A stretch of DNA of 64,000 bases from Rhodoferax sp. (lineage in GTDB: Bacteria; Pseudomonadota; Gammaproteobacteria; Burkholderiales; Burkholderiaceae_C): NCBI RefSeq assembly GCF_030646845.1, contig NZ_JAUSLE010000009.1:1-64000 (forward strand), in the 5' to 3' direction. Shown here piece by piece: positions 32,641 to 41,106 of the stretch. Each line of letters opens with the position of its first letter. Position 1 is the first letter of the stretch. The translations under genes and the position numbers were made by a program. Below the pieces are notes generated by a model. It saw only the letters and a program-made list of their open reading frames with translations. It was not told the DNA's origin and made no database searches.

Positions 32641-32671
32641 AGACAGGGCATTCCAAGCTGGCGACGACCGA

Positions 32672-33223
32672 TCAGGCGGTCTGCTTTTTCACCCAGGAAA
32701 CGTAGAGGTTCATCCAGTCCTGAAAGAACTTCTTGCTGTCGTCGCCGAAGTTGCCGGTCTCGTCGAACAACCCATCCTTGGCATGAATGAACGCTTCAGG
32801 TTGACCCAACGTGGACACATCCAGGTACGCAAGAATGTTACGCAAATGCTGCTGTGCCATGGACGTGCCGATGGCGCCAACCGAAGCCCCCAACACGCCG
32901 GCGGGCTTACCCTTCCAGGCACTTTGGCCATACGGGCGAGAGGCGTGATCGATGGCATTCTTGAGCACACCGGGCACCGAACGGTTGTATTCAGCCGTGA
33001 CAAAGAGAAGCCCCTGCGAAGCTGCGATTTCGCCCTTCAATCGTTTGACGGACTCGGCCGGGTTCGCGTCGTCATCCTGGTTGTACAGCGGCAGGTCGCC
33101 GATTTCTACTTGCTTGAACAAGAACTCCGATGGCGCCAACTTCACAATGGCGTTGGCCAATTTGCGGTTGAACGAATCGCGACGAAGGCTGCCAACAATA
33201 ACTGCTATCTGGTATTGGGTCAT
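32672..33223 (-). CDS. NADPH-dependent FMN reductase (ChrR-like)
   Basis: A 183-residue flavodoxin-like enzyme. It has the FMN-binding loop VGSLRRDSFNRKLANAI near the start and TAEYNRSVPGVLKNAIDHASRP, the hallmark of the NADPH-dependent FMN reductase family that includes chromate/quinone reductases. ATG 33223 with GAGGAGAAAAATC upstream replaces the track start. Downstream on the same strand, 31 bases away, is the quinone-reductase/UbiA fusion, so the two may be cotranscribed and both act on quinones. Confidence 0.88.
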   Translation of the reverse strand: MTQYQIAVIVGSLRRDSFNRKLANAIVKLAPSEFLFKQVEIGDLPLYNQDDDANPAESVKRLKGEIAASQGLLFVTAEYNRSVPGVLKNAIDHASRPYGQSAWKGKPAGVLGASVGAIGTSMAQQHLRNILAYLDVSTLGQPEAFIHAKDGLFDETGNFGDDSKKFFQDWMNLYVSWVKKQTA

Positions 33224-33645
33224 GATTTTTCTCCTCTGAACGTGGATGAAGCCTGTAAAGCGCCCGAGCATCATTCTGGGTGCCGGGTCAACAAGACATG
33301 GTGACGCGGAAACAGCCTGCTCCCCGCCAAGTGTCACAAGGCACGATACCGATGGACTGCACCTCAGTCTGTGCGGTGAACCACGCAGCGCGATTGCCCG
33401 GGCTGCTTACTTTGGCCGCGCACGCGACAGGCGTGGCTGCACCGCCACGTCCCGGTCCAGCGCCTCGTGACAGGTCGCATCGCGCTCGTCGCTTCCCGCT
33501 TGAGCCCCATGGTTTATGCGCCTTGAGGGGGTCCGTCTTTGCGTTCTCTCAATATGTAACTTTTTAACGCCTGATTGAATACGCAGTTGGGAGTGGCTCT
33601 TTCTCGAGGAGGCCTGATCAACTCCCATCAACTTTAGGAGTAAGC
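33224..33645. other. Intergenic region without recognised gene
   Basis: About 420 bases between the FMN reductase and the CsbD-like gene. Short frames on both strands lack ribosome-binding sites and family resemblance. TTGCGTTCTCTCAATATGTAACTTTTTAACG near 33540 is AT-rich and could hold the CsbD promoter. Confidence 0.3.
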
Positions 33646-33855
33646 ATGATCAACAAAAACCAGGTCAAGGGCGTAGTTAAAGATGTCGCCGGCAAAGTCC
33701 AGGAAGAAGCAGGGAAATTGGTTGGCAACAAGGAGCAAGAAGCGAAAGGTTTGAAAAAACAAGCCGAGGGCAAGGCCGAAAAGGCGCTTGGGGATGTCAA
33801 GGAAGTCGCCAAGGATGCCAAAGAGGCCCTGAAGGATGCTGTCAAAAAACAATAG
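33646..33855 (+). CDS. CsbD-like stress protein (69 residues)
   Basis: A short, highly charged protein of the CsbD type: INKNQVKGVVKDVAGKVQEEAGKLVGN, then repeats of K/E/A-rich helix ending in DAVKKQ. CsbD-like proteins are made in general stress; their role is unknown. TTTAGGAGTAAGC precedes the ATG. A second CsbD protein is at 43977. It is in a block of small stress genes that includes the collagen-like lipoprotein and DUF3309 genes next door. Confidence 0.85.
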   Translation: MINKNQVKGVVKDVAGKVQEEAGKLVGNKEQEAKGLKKQAEGKAEKALGDVKEVAKDAKEALKDAVKKQ

Positions 33856-34003
33856 GAAATTTTCTGCAAACCACGAATGGCGCGTACCCGAGCCCAGGGA
33901 CCTTGGGCGAATTTGTCAGTGAACCGACTTCTCAGGTGTGAGTGTTCTCCTGAGGATCTTGACGCCATCCGTGCCACGATTTTTCAACTTGAAAGGATTT
34001 CCC

Positions 34004-34237
34004 ATGAACCGCTCGATGCTGATTCTGGCGTTGCTTGCCACACTGACACTGGCCGCCTGTGACAGGAAGCCCACTGTCATCACTGTTCCCGCCGCGCCCG
34101 TCGCGGTGCCCGGACCTGCAGGTCCGCAGGGCGCCACCGGCGCCCAAGGCAGCGAGGGCAGTCAGGGGGCAACCGGCAAGTCCGGCGATGGCACCACCGT
34201 GATCGTGATGCCCCCCGCTTCAGCGCCGGCGAACTGA
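34004..34237 (+). CDS. Collagen-like lipoprotein, copy 1
   Basis: A 77-residue lipoprotein. Signal peptide MNRSMLILALLATLTLAAC with lipobox LAAC, so Cys19 should be lipidated. Then comes a short linker (VITVPAAPVAVP) and about eight Gly-X-Y triplets (GPAGPQGATGAQGSEGSQ...), and the tail VIVMPPASAPAN. The same plan and tail are found in the copy at 55735. GAAAGGATTTCCC precedes ATG 34004. The role is unknown; a thin surface-exposed stalk is a guess. DUF3309 gene follows after 31 bases. Confidence 0.85.
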   Translation: MNRSMLILALLATLTLAACDRKPTVITVPAAPVAVPGPAGPQGATGAQGSEGSQGATGKSGDGTTVIVMPPASAPAN

Positions 34238-34268
34238 GCCTACCTAGTCACAACTTCAAGGAAAAACC

Positions 34269-34427
34269 ATGAGTCTGGGAACCATACTGTTGATTGTCCT
34301 GATCCTGATGCTGATCGGCGTCTTTCCGACCTGGCCGCATAGCAGCAGTTGGGGCTACGGGCCCAGCGGTGTGTTGGGAGTGGTGGTGGTGATCATTGTC
34401 GTGATGCTATTGATGGGACGGCTATAA
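34269..34427 (+). CDS. DUF3309 family small membrane protein, copy 1
   Basis: A 52-residue protein too short for the ORF track. It reads MSLGTILLIVLILMLIGVFPTWPHS, then SWGYGPSG, then a second hydrophobic helix ending MLLMGRL. This is the DUF3309 pattern: two hydrophobic helices with a Pro/Gly-rich turn. CAAGGAAAAACC precedes the ATG. The neighbouring lipoprotein and this gene form a pair that is repeated at 55735-56173. Confidence 0.9.
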   Translation: MSLGTILLIVLILMLIGVFPTWPHSSSWGYGPSGVLGVVVVIIVVMLLMGRL

Positions 34428-34441
34428 CGGCTATTCACGCT

Positions 34442-34504
34442 CTGCAGCCGAACTGGACTGGCTGCAGCTGTTGACCGGTGAATGCCAACGGTCAACTATT
34501 TTCC
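34442..34504 (+). terminator. Rho-independent terminator after DUF3309 copy 1
   Basis: Two stems follow the gene: CTGCAGCC/GGCTGCAG (34442-34449 and 34460-34467), then GTTGACCG/CGGTCAAC (34470-34477 and 34489-34496) followed by TATTTT. The second stem with its T-rich tail is the likely terminator. Confidence 0.65.
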
Positions 34505-34602
34505 CGACTGTCGGCTGTGCAGACGCTGACTCTCGGGTGCGGCAATGGGATGGGCGCTAGCGGCCAACAATAGTCATGTCAAAGGTTCAGGACATATAGC
34601 CC

Positions 34603-37068
34603 TTGTCCTTCTGCATATTCTTTGCCCCTGCGTCGCTATGGACTCATGTCATTTGCGGCCCAGATAGCATTTTGTGGAGAAGGGATATTGATTCCCAGCT
34701 TGATTTGATTGCCGAGGGGAGAAGCAAGCCGCCAGAGCGTTTGACTTCGCTGTGGTCCGTGCGCGCTCTACTCCTTTGGTTGGCCCTCGCCTGCTTGCTT
34801 CCCGGCTTAATTGGCGCTGTCGTCCTGTTTGTTCATCGATATCAAGTCGAACGCGATCAACTTCAAAAAACCACGATGCAAACGGCCCACGCCCTGGTCC
34901 AGACGGTCGACGCGCAACTGAGTAAAGCCCAGGTTGTGGCGCAGGCGCTCTCGACCTCCAGTTATCTTGCAACGCAGGACTTTGCAGGGTTCCATCGCAG
35001 GGCACTTGAACTGCTGCAACAAGCGGACATCGGCAGCAACATCGTTCTGAGCGACAAAACCGGGCAGCAAATTGTCAACACCCTGCGCCCTTTTGGAGAA
35101 CCTTTGCCCCGCCATGGCAATCCCGAGCAACTCCGTCGCGTCTTCGCTACTAGACGGTCGGTCGTTTCCGACATCTTCCTCGGCGGCATAACGAGACGCC
35201 CCGTGATCAGTATCGATGTCCCGGTGTTGTCGAACAGCAAGGTTGTTTATGTCCTGAGTATCGGACTCGTCCCGCAGCACCTCACCGACATCCTGCGCGG
35301 CCAGCACTTACCGCCGGACTGGGTGGTCGGCGTTTTCGACCGCACGGGCACGACTGCTGCACGAACGCATGCCCCTGAAAAGTTCGTTGGGCAGAAGGGT
35401 CCCGTGGAACTTGTCCAGCGCATGCTGGCAGTGCCCGAAGGTTCCCTCGAAATCGTAACGCAAGAAGGGATCCCGACCCTTACCTTCTACAGCCGCTCGC
35501 CCCTCACAAATTGGAGCGTAGCCATCGGAATTCCCCGCCAGAGTCTGGAAGCGGAGCTGATGCGCACCGTCAGCCTCCTGGGTCTGGGCATTGCGATTCT
35601 GTTCGGCGTGGGCATCGGTCTGGCCTGGCGCATGGGCGGCAGGATTGCGAGCTCGGTTAACGCGCTGACGGCCCCGGCGATTGCCCTGGAAGCGGGTGAA
35701 GCGGTGGTTGCTTCCCAAGTCCACTTCCGCGAAGCAGATGCGGTCGCCCAGGCTATGGCGCGTACTGCGCGGCTATTGATGCAGCGCACGCAAGCGCTCC
35801 GTGAGAGCCTTGCAACGCTGCAGGAGCGCGAGGCCGAATTGGCGAAAGCGCAACGTATCGCTCAGCTCGGCAGTTGGCACTGGGACGCCAGCACTGACGC
35901 CGTCGAAGGGTCTGAGGAACTGCACCGGCTATTTGGGCGCGAGGTCATCCCGCCGTTTGCCGAACAGATGGACACCATTTATCCTCGTGCGGCGTGGCAG
36001 CAGCTGAACGCCGCGTTCCAGGAAGCAGTAGGAACTGGCATCGGTTACGACCTGGAAGTACCGGCGCTCCGCGGGGACGGCAGCGCGATGTGGCTCAATG
36101 CACGCGGTGAAGCGGTACGCAATGCCCGCGGTGAGGTCGTGGGATTGCGCGGCACGGTGCAGGACATCACCGAGCGCAGGCAGGCGGAGAGCGCGCAGCG
36201 TCTGGCAGCCTTGCTGTTTGCCAACATTCAGGACGGCGCGGTCGTGACCGACCCGAGTGGCACCATTCTGGCGATCAACCCGGCCTTCACCGCCATCAAC
36301 GGCTACGCCGAGGCCGAAATGCTGGGGCAGAACATGCGCCGCCTGCAGTCCGGACGGCATGGCGCAGACTTCTACCAGGAAATGTGGCACGCCATTCTGA
36401 CCACGGGCGGTTGGCAGGGCGAAATCTGGAATCAGCGCAACAACGGAGAGCTCTATCTGGCACGGCTTTCCATCAAAGCCGTGTATGACCGAAGCGGCAA
36501 GGTGGTCAACTACGTCGGCACGTCTTCCGACCTCACCCGCCTCAAGCATGCCGACCACATGGAATACCAGGCCCACCACGACGTGCTCACCGGCCTGCCC
36601 AACCGCCTGTTACTCGTGTCCCTGCTGGAACATGCCCTGGAGGCCAGCAAACGCCACCATAGCCAAGTGGCCGTCCTGTACTTCGACCTTGATCATTTCA
36701 AGGCGGTCAATGACACGTTGGGACACACGGCTGGAGACGAGCTGCTGCAAAAGGTGGGCCTGCGGCTCGTCGCGCATGTGCGCGACATGGATACCCTGGC
36801 GCGACTGGGCGGCGATGAATTCGTGGCGGTGCTGGAGGATGTCGAAGGGCCCGAAGGCGCCGCGAAGGTGGCCCGAGAATTCGTTCGACTGCTCAACCAG
36901 CCCTTTGTCATGGCTTTGGGGCAGGAAGTCTGCATTGGTGGCAGCGTTGGCATTGCAATGTTTCCCATGGACGGCGACAACGCCGAAATCCTCTTGCAGC
37001 GTGCGGATGCAGCACTCTACCGGGCCAAGGCGGCGGGGCGCAATACCTACCGCTTCCATTCGGGGTGA
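34603..37068 (+). CDS. Membrane PAS-GGDEF diguanylate cyclase
   Basis: Up to 821 residues. A hydrophobic segment (RALLLWLALACLLPGLIGAVVLFV) and a second one near 330 (LLGLGIAILFGVGIGLAW) enclose a periplasmic sensor region. Two PAS domains follow (AQRIAQLGSWHWDA; ILAINPAFTAINGYAEAEMLGQN), then a GGDEF domain with the catalytic GGDEF at 736-740 and, just before it, RDMD as an inhibitory I-site. It should make cyclic di-GMP and be feedback-inhibited. There is no EAL domain. The TTG start of the track is weakly supported; another TTG at 34672 or later is possible, before the first membrane segment. Confidence 0.88.
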   Translation: MSFCIFFAPASLWTHVICGPDSILWRRDIDSQLDLIAEGRSKPPERLTSLWSVRALLLWLALACLLPGLIGAVVLFVHRYQVERDQLQKTTMQTAHALVQTVDAQLSKAQVVAQALSTSSYLATQDFAGFHRRALELLQQADIGSNIVLSDKTGQQIVNTLRPFGEPLPRHGNPEQLRRVFATRRSVVSDIFLGGITRRPVISIDVPVLSNSKVVYVLSIGLVPQHLTDILRGQHLPPDWVVGVFDRTGTTAARTHAPEKFVGQKGPVELVQRMLAVPEGSLEIVTQEGIPTLTFYSRSPLTNWSVAIGIPRQSLEAELMRTVSLLGLGIAILFGVGIGLAWRMGGRIASSVNALTAPAIALEAGEAVVASQVHFREADAVAQAMARTARLLMQRTQALRESLATLQEREAELAKAQRIAQLGSWHWDASTDAVEGSEELHRLFGREVIPPFAEQMDTIYPRAAWQQLNAAFQEAVGTGIGYDLEVPALRGDGSAMWLNARGEAVRNARGEVVGLRGTVQDITERRQAESAQRLAALLFANIQDGAVVTDPSGTILAINPAFTAINGYAEAEMLGQNMRRLQSGRHGADFYQEMWHAILTTGGWQGEIWNQRNNGELYLARLSIKAVYDRSGKVVNYVGTSSDLTRLKHADHMEYQAHHDVLTGLPNRLLLVSLLEHALEASKRHHSQVAVLYFDLDHFKAVNDTLGHTAGDELLQKVGLRLVAHVRDMDTLARLGGDEFVAVLEDVEGPEGAAKVAREFVRLLNQPFVMALGQEVCIGGSVGIAMFPMDGDNAEILLQRADAALYRAKAAGRNTYRFHSG

Positions 37069-37152
37069 GCGGCAACCTGACCGCGTGAGTTCTCCGCATC
37101 GTCGTTCACACTCTTCCTGCCGTTGGCGACAGCCAAGACATGACTGCAAATA

Positions 37153-38529
37153 TCAACCCTCCACCCAGGCAAATTCACAAGTGAAATGCCTCAGGTACTG
37201 CGGCTGTTTGGTGATGCGCACACCCCGGATGCTGGCGGCTTTTTGCTTCACCTCATCAATCACCTCGGCGGCGTAGTCGAAGTGCGACTGGGTGTACATG
37301 CGCCGGGGGAAGGCGAGGCGCACCAGTTCCATGCTGTGATAAGTCTCGGTGCCGTCCGCCAGGCGCTTGCCGAACATGACCGAGCCGATCTCGACGCCAC
37401 GGATGCCGCCTTCCAGGTACAGCGCATTGCACAGCGCCCAGGCCGGGTAGTGCTGCACCGGCATGTCCGGCAGCACGGTGCGGGCGTCGATGTAGACCGC
37501 ATGGCCGCCGGTGGGCTTGACAAAGCCCACGCCAGAGGCTTCCAGCCGCTCGCCCAGGTATTCAGCAGTGCGCAGACGATAGCGCAGGTAGTCTTCCTGC
37601 ATGCCCTCCTCCAGCCCCACGGCCAGTGCCTCCAGATCGCGCCCGGCCAGGCCGCCGTAGGTGGGAAAACCTTCGGTCATGATCAGCACGTTGCGCACGG
37701 CGTCCATCCACTCTTCGCTGCGCAGCACGATGAAGCCGCCGATGTTGACCATGCCATCCTTCTTGGCGCTCATGGTGCAGCCGTCGCAATAGGAGAACAT
37801 CTCCTGCACGATGTCGCGGATGGACGTGTTTTCATAACCCGGCTCGCGCATCTTGATGAACATGGCGTTCTCCGAGAAGCGGCAGACGTCCATGATGAAG
37901 GGCTTGCCATGCTGCTTCAACAAAGCCGCGTAGGCCCGGATATTGGCCATGGACACCGGCTGGCCGCCACCGGTGTTGTTGGTCACGGTGATCATGCCAA
38001 ACGGGATGCGCTCGCCCTGAGTCTTGAGCAGCGCCTCGACCCGCTGCAGATCGATATTGCCCTTGAACGGATAGATCAGCGCCGGCTGCAGGCCTTCGGG
38101 AATCACCAGATCGACTGCCTCGACGCCGATGTATTCCAGGTTGGCGCGGGTCGTGTCGAAGTGGCTGTTGTTGGGCACCAGGTCGCCCTTTTTGCAGACG
38201 GCAGTGAACAGCACCTTCTCGGCCGCGCGTCCCTGATGCGTCGGCACGAAGTGCTTCATGCCGGTGATGCCCTGAATCACCGCCTCCAGCCGGTAGAAGC
38301 TGCGCGCCCCGGCGTAGCTTTCGTCGCCCTCCATGATGGCGCCCCATTGCCTTGACGACATCGCGCCGGTGCCGGAATCGGTCAGCCAGTCGATCAGCAC
38401 GTCCTCGGCGCGCAACTTGAAGACGTTGAGCTTGGCCGCTTCCAGCAGTTCCTCCCGCTCAGGCCGGGTGGTCATGCGGATGGGCTCGATGCTCTTGATG
38501 CGAAAGGGTTCAATCAGGGTTTTAGGCAT
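37153..38529 (-). CDS. tnaA: Tryptophanase (tryptophan indole-lyase)
   Basis: A 458-residue PLP enzyme of the tryptophanase/tyrosine phenol-lyase family: EPFRIKSIEPI, LTDSGTGAMS, PTHQGRAAE, GGQPVSMAN, the PLP lysine in SAKKDG and FPTYGGLAGRD. To choose between the two, I compared key positions from memory: HFDTT has Asp where E. coli TnaA has it (tyrosine phenol-lyase has Thr), and VEIGS has Ile where phenol-lyase has Arg. Both favour tryptophan cleavage to indole, pyruvate and ammonia. No tnaC leader or tnaB permease is next to it. Confidence 0.8.
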   Translation of the reverse strand: MPKTLIEPFRIKSIEPIRMTTRPEREELLEAAKLNVFKLRAEDVLIDWLTDSGTGAMSSRQWGAIMEGDESYAGARSFYRLEAVIQGITGMKHFVPTHQGRAAEKVLFTAVCKKGDLVPNNSHFDTTRANLEYIGVEAVDLVIPEGLQPALIYPFKGNIDLQRVEALLKTQGERIPFGMITVTNNTGGGQPVSMANIRAYAALLKQHGKPFIMDVCRFSENAMFIKMREPGYENTSIRDIVQEMFSYCDGCTMSAKKDGMVNIGGFIVLRSEEWMDAVRNVLIMTEGFPTYGGLAGRDLEALAVGLEEGMQEDYLRYRLRTAEYLGERLEASGVGFVKPTGGHAVYIDARTVLPDMPVQHYPAWALCNALYLEGGIRGVEIGSVMFGKRLADGTETYHSMELVRLAFPRRMYTQSHFDYAAEVIDEVKQKAASIRGVRITKQPQYLRHFTCEFAWVEG

Positions 38530-38835
38530 GGCGGTGAAGTCGTAGTTGCGGATGGAGACGCGAAGTTATCACTGCCGAAATCACCGTGGTGTCGGGTATT
38601 GCCAACAGCCCGAAAAAATGCCGGGTCCTGCGCGCCTGCGCGGATCACGAAGAATTTATAAGAAATCGGCCCCTGGCCCACGTGAAATAAGCGTTAGTAG
38701 CTATCGAAACTATAGCAGATGTGCAGCCGTTCTTTCCGTACAGACCGCATTCCGGCAGGTCGACTGTCCCGGCGGCTTCGGAAGGCGCATGGGTGCAAAA
38801 TTCAGGGACTCGATTCCCCATTCAAGTCTTACCCC
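38530..38835. other. Divergent promoter region between tnaA and the cytochrome gene
   Basis: About 306 bases, holding both promoters. AT-rich stretches are AAGAATTTATAAGAAATC near 38650 and TAGTAGCTATCGAAACTATAGCAG near 38697-38720. No tnaC-like leader peptide with a key Trp was seen, and no clear operator. Confidence 0.3.
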
Positions 38836-40755
38836 ATGCTTCGTTCTCTCGTTCGCTTTCATTTCATCGCCCTGCTCGCATGGCTGCCCCTGCAGGCCGT
38901 CTCTGCACCCAAATTCGAAGACACCATGGCCCAGCGCACGCTGGCCTGCACGGCCTGCCACGGCAAAGCAGGTCGTGCCGGGCCGGACGGCTATTACCCG
39001 AGGCTGGCGGGAAAACCGGCCGGCTACCTGTACAACCAGCTGTTGAATTTTCGGGACGGCAGGCGCCACTACGGTCTGATGACGGGCATGGTGGACCCGC
39101 TCACCGACGCCTATTTGATGGAGATCGCGCAGTACTTCTCCAAACTCGATCTGCCCTACCCTGCGCCCCCGCCCGCCGTGGCAACGGCACAGGTACTGGA
39201 ACGGGGCCGCATGCTGGCGACGCAAGGTGACGCCAGCCAGAAGATACCGGCATGCGTGCAGTGCCACGGCCCCGCGCTGATGGGCGTGGCCCCCAACATC
39301 CCCGGCCTGCTGGGCCTGCCGCGTGACTACCTGAGTGCCCAGCTCGGCGCCTGGCAAACAAGGCAACGCCGCGCCGCCGCCCCCGATTGCATGGCAAAAA
39401 TTGCCGGGCAACTGACGACCCAGGACGTGGCGGCCGTGGCCCACTGGCTGGCCGCACAACCCATGCCCGCCAACACCAAACCCCTCACGGCCCTGCCGCC
39501 CGCCCCCCATGGCGCACAGCGCATTGACTGCGGCAGCGCGCCCTTGCCCGACAAGGCGACACCCGCCGTGGCAGCGCCGGCCAAGCCCACCACGCCCCTG
39601 CTCGCCCAAGGCGCTTACCTGGCCCGGGCCGGCAACTGCATGGGCTGCCATACCGCGCGCGGCGGGACGCCATTTGCGGGTGGTCGCCCCATCGAAACGC
39701 CTTTCGGCACGGTGTTCTCCAGCAACCTCACATCCGACGCCGCCACCGGCATTGGCGGCTGGTCTTCCGCTGATTTCTGGCAGGCGATGCATGACGGCCG
39801 CTCGAAAGACGGCCGCCTGCTGAATCCGGCTTTTCCGTACACCAGCTTCACCCAGGTCACCCGGGCGGACTCGGACGCTCTTTTCGCCTACCTGCAGACA
39901 CTGCCACCTGCCAGCCAGCCCAACACCGCCCACGCCTTGCGCTGGCCCTTTGGCACGCAGAGTGCCATGGCCGTCTGGCGTGCCCTGTATTTCACGCCCG
40001 GCGTTTACCAGGCGGACGCCGCGCGGTCCGCCGAATGGAATCGGGGCGCCTACCTGGTGCGCGGCCTGGGGCACTGCGGCAGTTGCCACACCCCGCGCAA
40101 CGCGCTGGGCGCCAGCAACAGCGGGTTTGATCTGGCGGGCGGCATGATTCCGATGCAGAACTGGTATGCCCCGTCCCTGATGTCCAGCCTTGAAGCCGGT
40201 GTGGCTGACTGGAGCCCGCAGGACATTGCCGCGCTGCTCAAAACGGGGGTATCGCCGCGCGGGTCGGCCGCGGGCCCGATGGCTGAGGTGGTGCGCAACA
40301 GCACGCAATACCTGTCCAGCGAGGATCTTGGCGCGATGACCGGGTTTTTGAAGTCCTTGCCGGCCACGCCAGAGGCGCCGCGTGCCGAGCAGGCTGCGCA
40401 GAGCGCGCCGTCAGTGGCTGTGCCGGGCATCGGCGCCAAGCTGTATGAAACCCATTGCGCGCAATGCCACGGCAACCGTGGCGAAGGCGTCCGTGGTGCC
40501 TATCCCCCGCTGGCGCAGAACCGTGGGGTCACCCTGTCCGACACCTCCAACCTGGTCCAGATGGTGTTGTACGGCGGCTTTGCACCCGCCACAGAAGGCA
40601 ACCCGCGGCCCTTTGGCATGCCGCCGTTTGTGCTGCAGTTGAATGACAAGAGCACAGCGGCGGTCTTGACCTACATCCGCAATGCCTGGGGCAACAAGGC
40701 ATCCCAGGTGACCGAACTCGAAGTCAACCGGGCGCGCGGGCCACACGCCCGGTGA
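38836..40755 (+). CDS. Five-haem cytochrome c protein (c4-like part plus alcohol-dehydrogenase-type cytochrome subunit)
   Basis: A 639-residue exported protein. Signal peptide MLRSLVRFHFIALLAWLPLQAVSA is found at ATG 38836; the track ORF begins 39 codons too early. Five CxxCH haem sites are present: CTACH, CVQCH, CMGCH, CGSCH and CAQCH. The first two lie in a part like dihaem cytochrome c4; the last three match the three-haem cytochrome subunit of membrane alcohol/aldehyde dehydrogenases (CMGCHTARGGTPFAGG; NRGAYLVRGLGHCGSCHTPRN). It should carry electrons in the periplasm. No catalytic dehydrogenase subunit is adjacent, so its donor is unknown. Confidence 0.87.
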   Translation: MLRSLVRFHFIALLAWLPLQAVSAPKFEDTMAQRTLACTACHGKAGRAGPDGYYPRLAGKPAGYLYNQLLNFRDGRRHYGLMTGMVDPLTDAYLMEIAQYFSKLDLPYPAPPPAVATAQVLERGRMLATQGDASQKIPACVQCHGPALMGVAPNIPGLLGLPRDYLSAQLGAWQTRQRRAAAPDCMAKIAGQLTTQDVAAVAHWLAAQPMPANTKPLTALPPAPHGAQRIDCGSAPLPDKATPAVAAPAKPTTPLLAQGAYLARAGNCMGCHTARGGTPFAGGRPIETPFGTVFSSNLTSDAATGIGGWSSADFWQAMHDGRSKDGRLLNPAFPYTSFTQVTRADSDALFAYLQTLPPASQPNTAHALRWPFGTQSAMAVWRALYFTPGVYQADAARSAEWNRGAYLVRGLGHCGSCHTPRNALGASNSGFDLAGGMIPMQNWYAPSLMSSLEAGVADWSPQDIAALLKTGVSPRGSAAGPMAEVVRNSTQYLSSEDLGAMTGFLKSLPATPEAPRAEQAAQSAPSVAVPGIGAKLYETHCAQCHGNRGEGVRGAYPPLAQNRGVTLSDTSNLVQMVLYGGFAPATEGNPRPFGMPPFVLQLNDKSTAAVLTYIRNAWGNKASQVTELEVNRARGPHAR

Positions 40756-40883
40756 GCAGAATGCGACGCTGCCGCCTGCCCTCGAAGGCGGTAGACTTTG
40801 CGCAGGATGATGCCGTCCTGCGTGGATAATCAAATGTTCCGGCCTCAATTCGATTGGCTGGACATGCAACTCAGGAGCTAAAA

Positions 40884-41036
40884 ATGGCAAAAGGTCAGCA
40901 AAGCCAAAAAATGGTGAAGAAACCGAAGAAAGACACCGCACCGCCCAAGCCGGTGTCCCCCGACGCAGTGCGCCCCACGGTCACCACCGTGGTGCCAGTG
41001 CGCGGCAAACTGAAAAATGCGCCAACTCGCGGTTAG
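40884..41036 (+). CDS. Small basic hypothetical protein (50 residues)
   Basis: A short Lys/Pro-rich protein, MAKGQQSQKMVKKPKKDTAPPKP, followed by a Val/Pro tail. No fold predicted. ATG 40884 is preceded by CAGGAGCTAAAA, a good ribosome-binding site, which is the main reason to list it. A weak 7-bp hairpin (CGCAGGA/TCCTGCG, 40801-40822) lies upstream, after the cytochrome gene. Confidence 0.55.
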   Translation: MAKGQQSQKMVKKPKKDTAPPKPVSPDAVRPTVTTVVPVRGKLKNAPTRG

Positions 41037-41106
41037 TGGCCCGATTCGGCACCTTGTCTGCCGATGCAGTCTGGTTTGAGGTGAAACACGGGAAACCACC
41101 GCGCGT

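Noticed and set aside
37153-38529. Tyrosine phenol-lyase instead of tryptophanase
   Set aside because: Asp and Ile at the two positions that separate the enzymes match tryptophanase.
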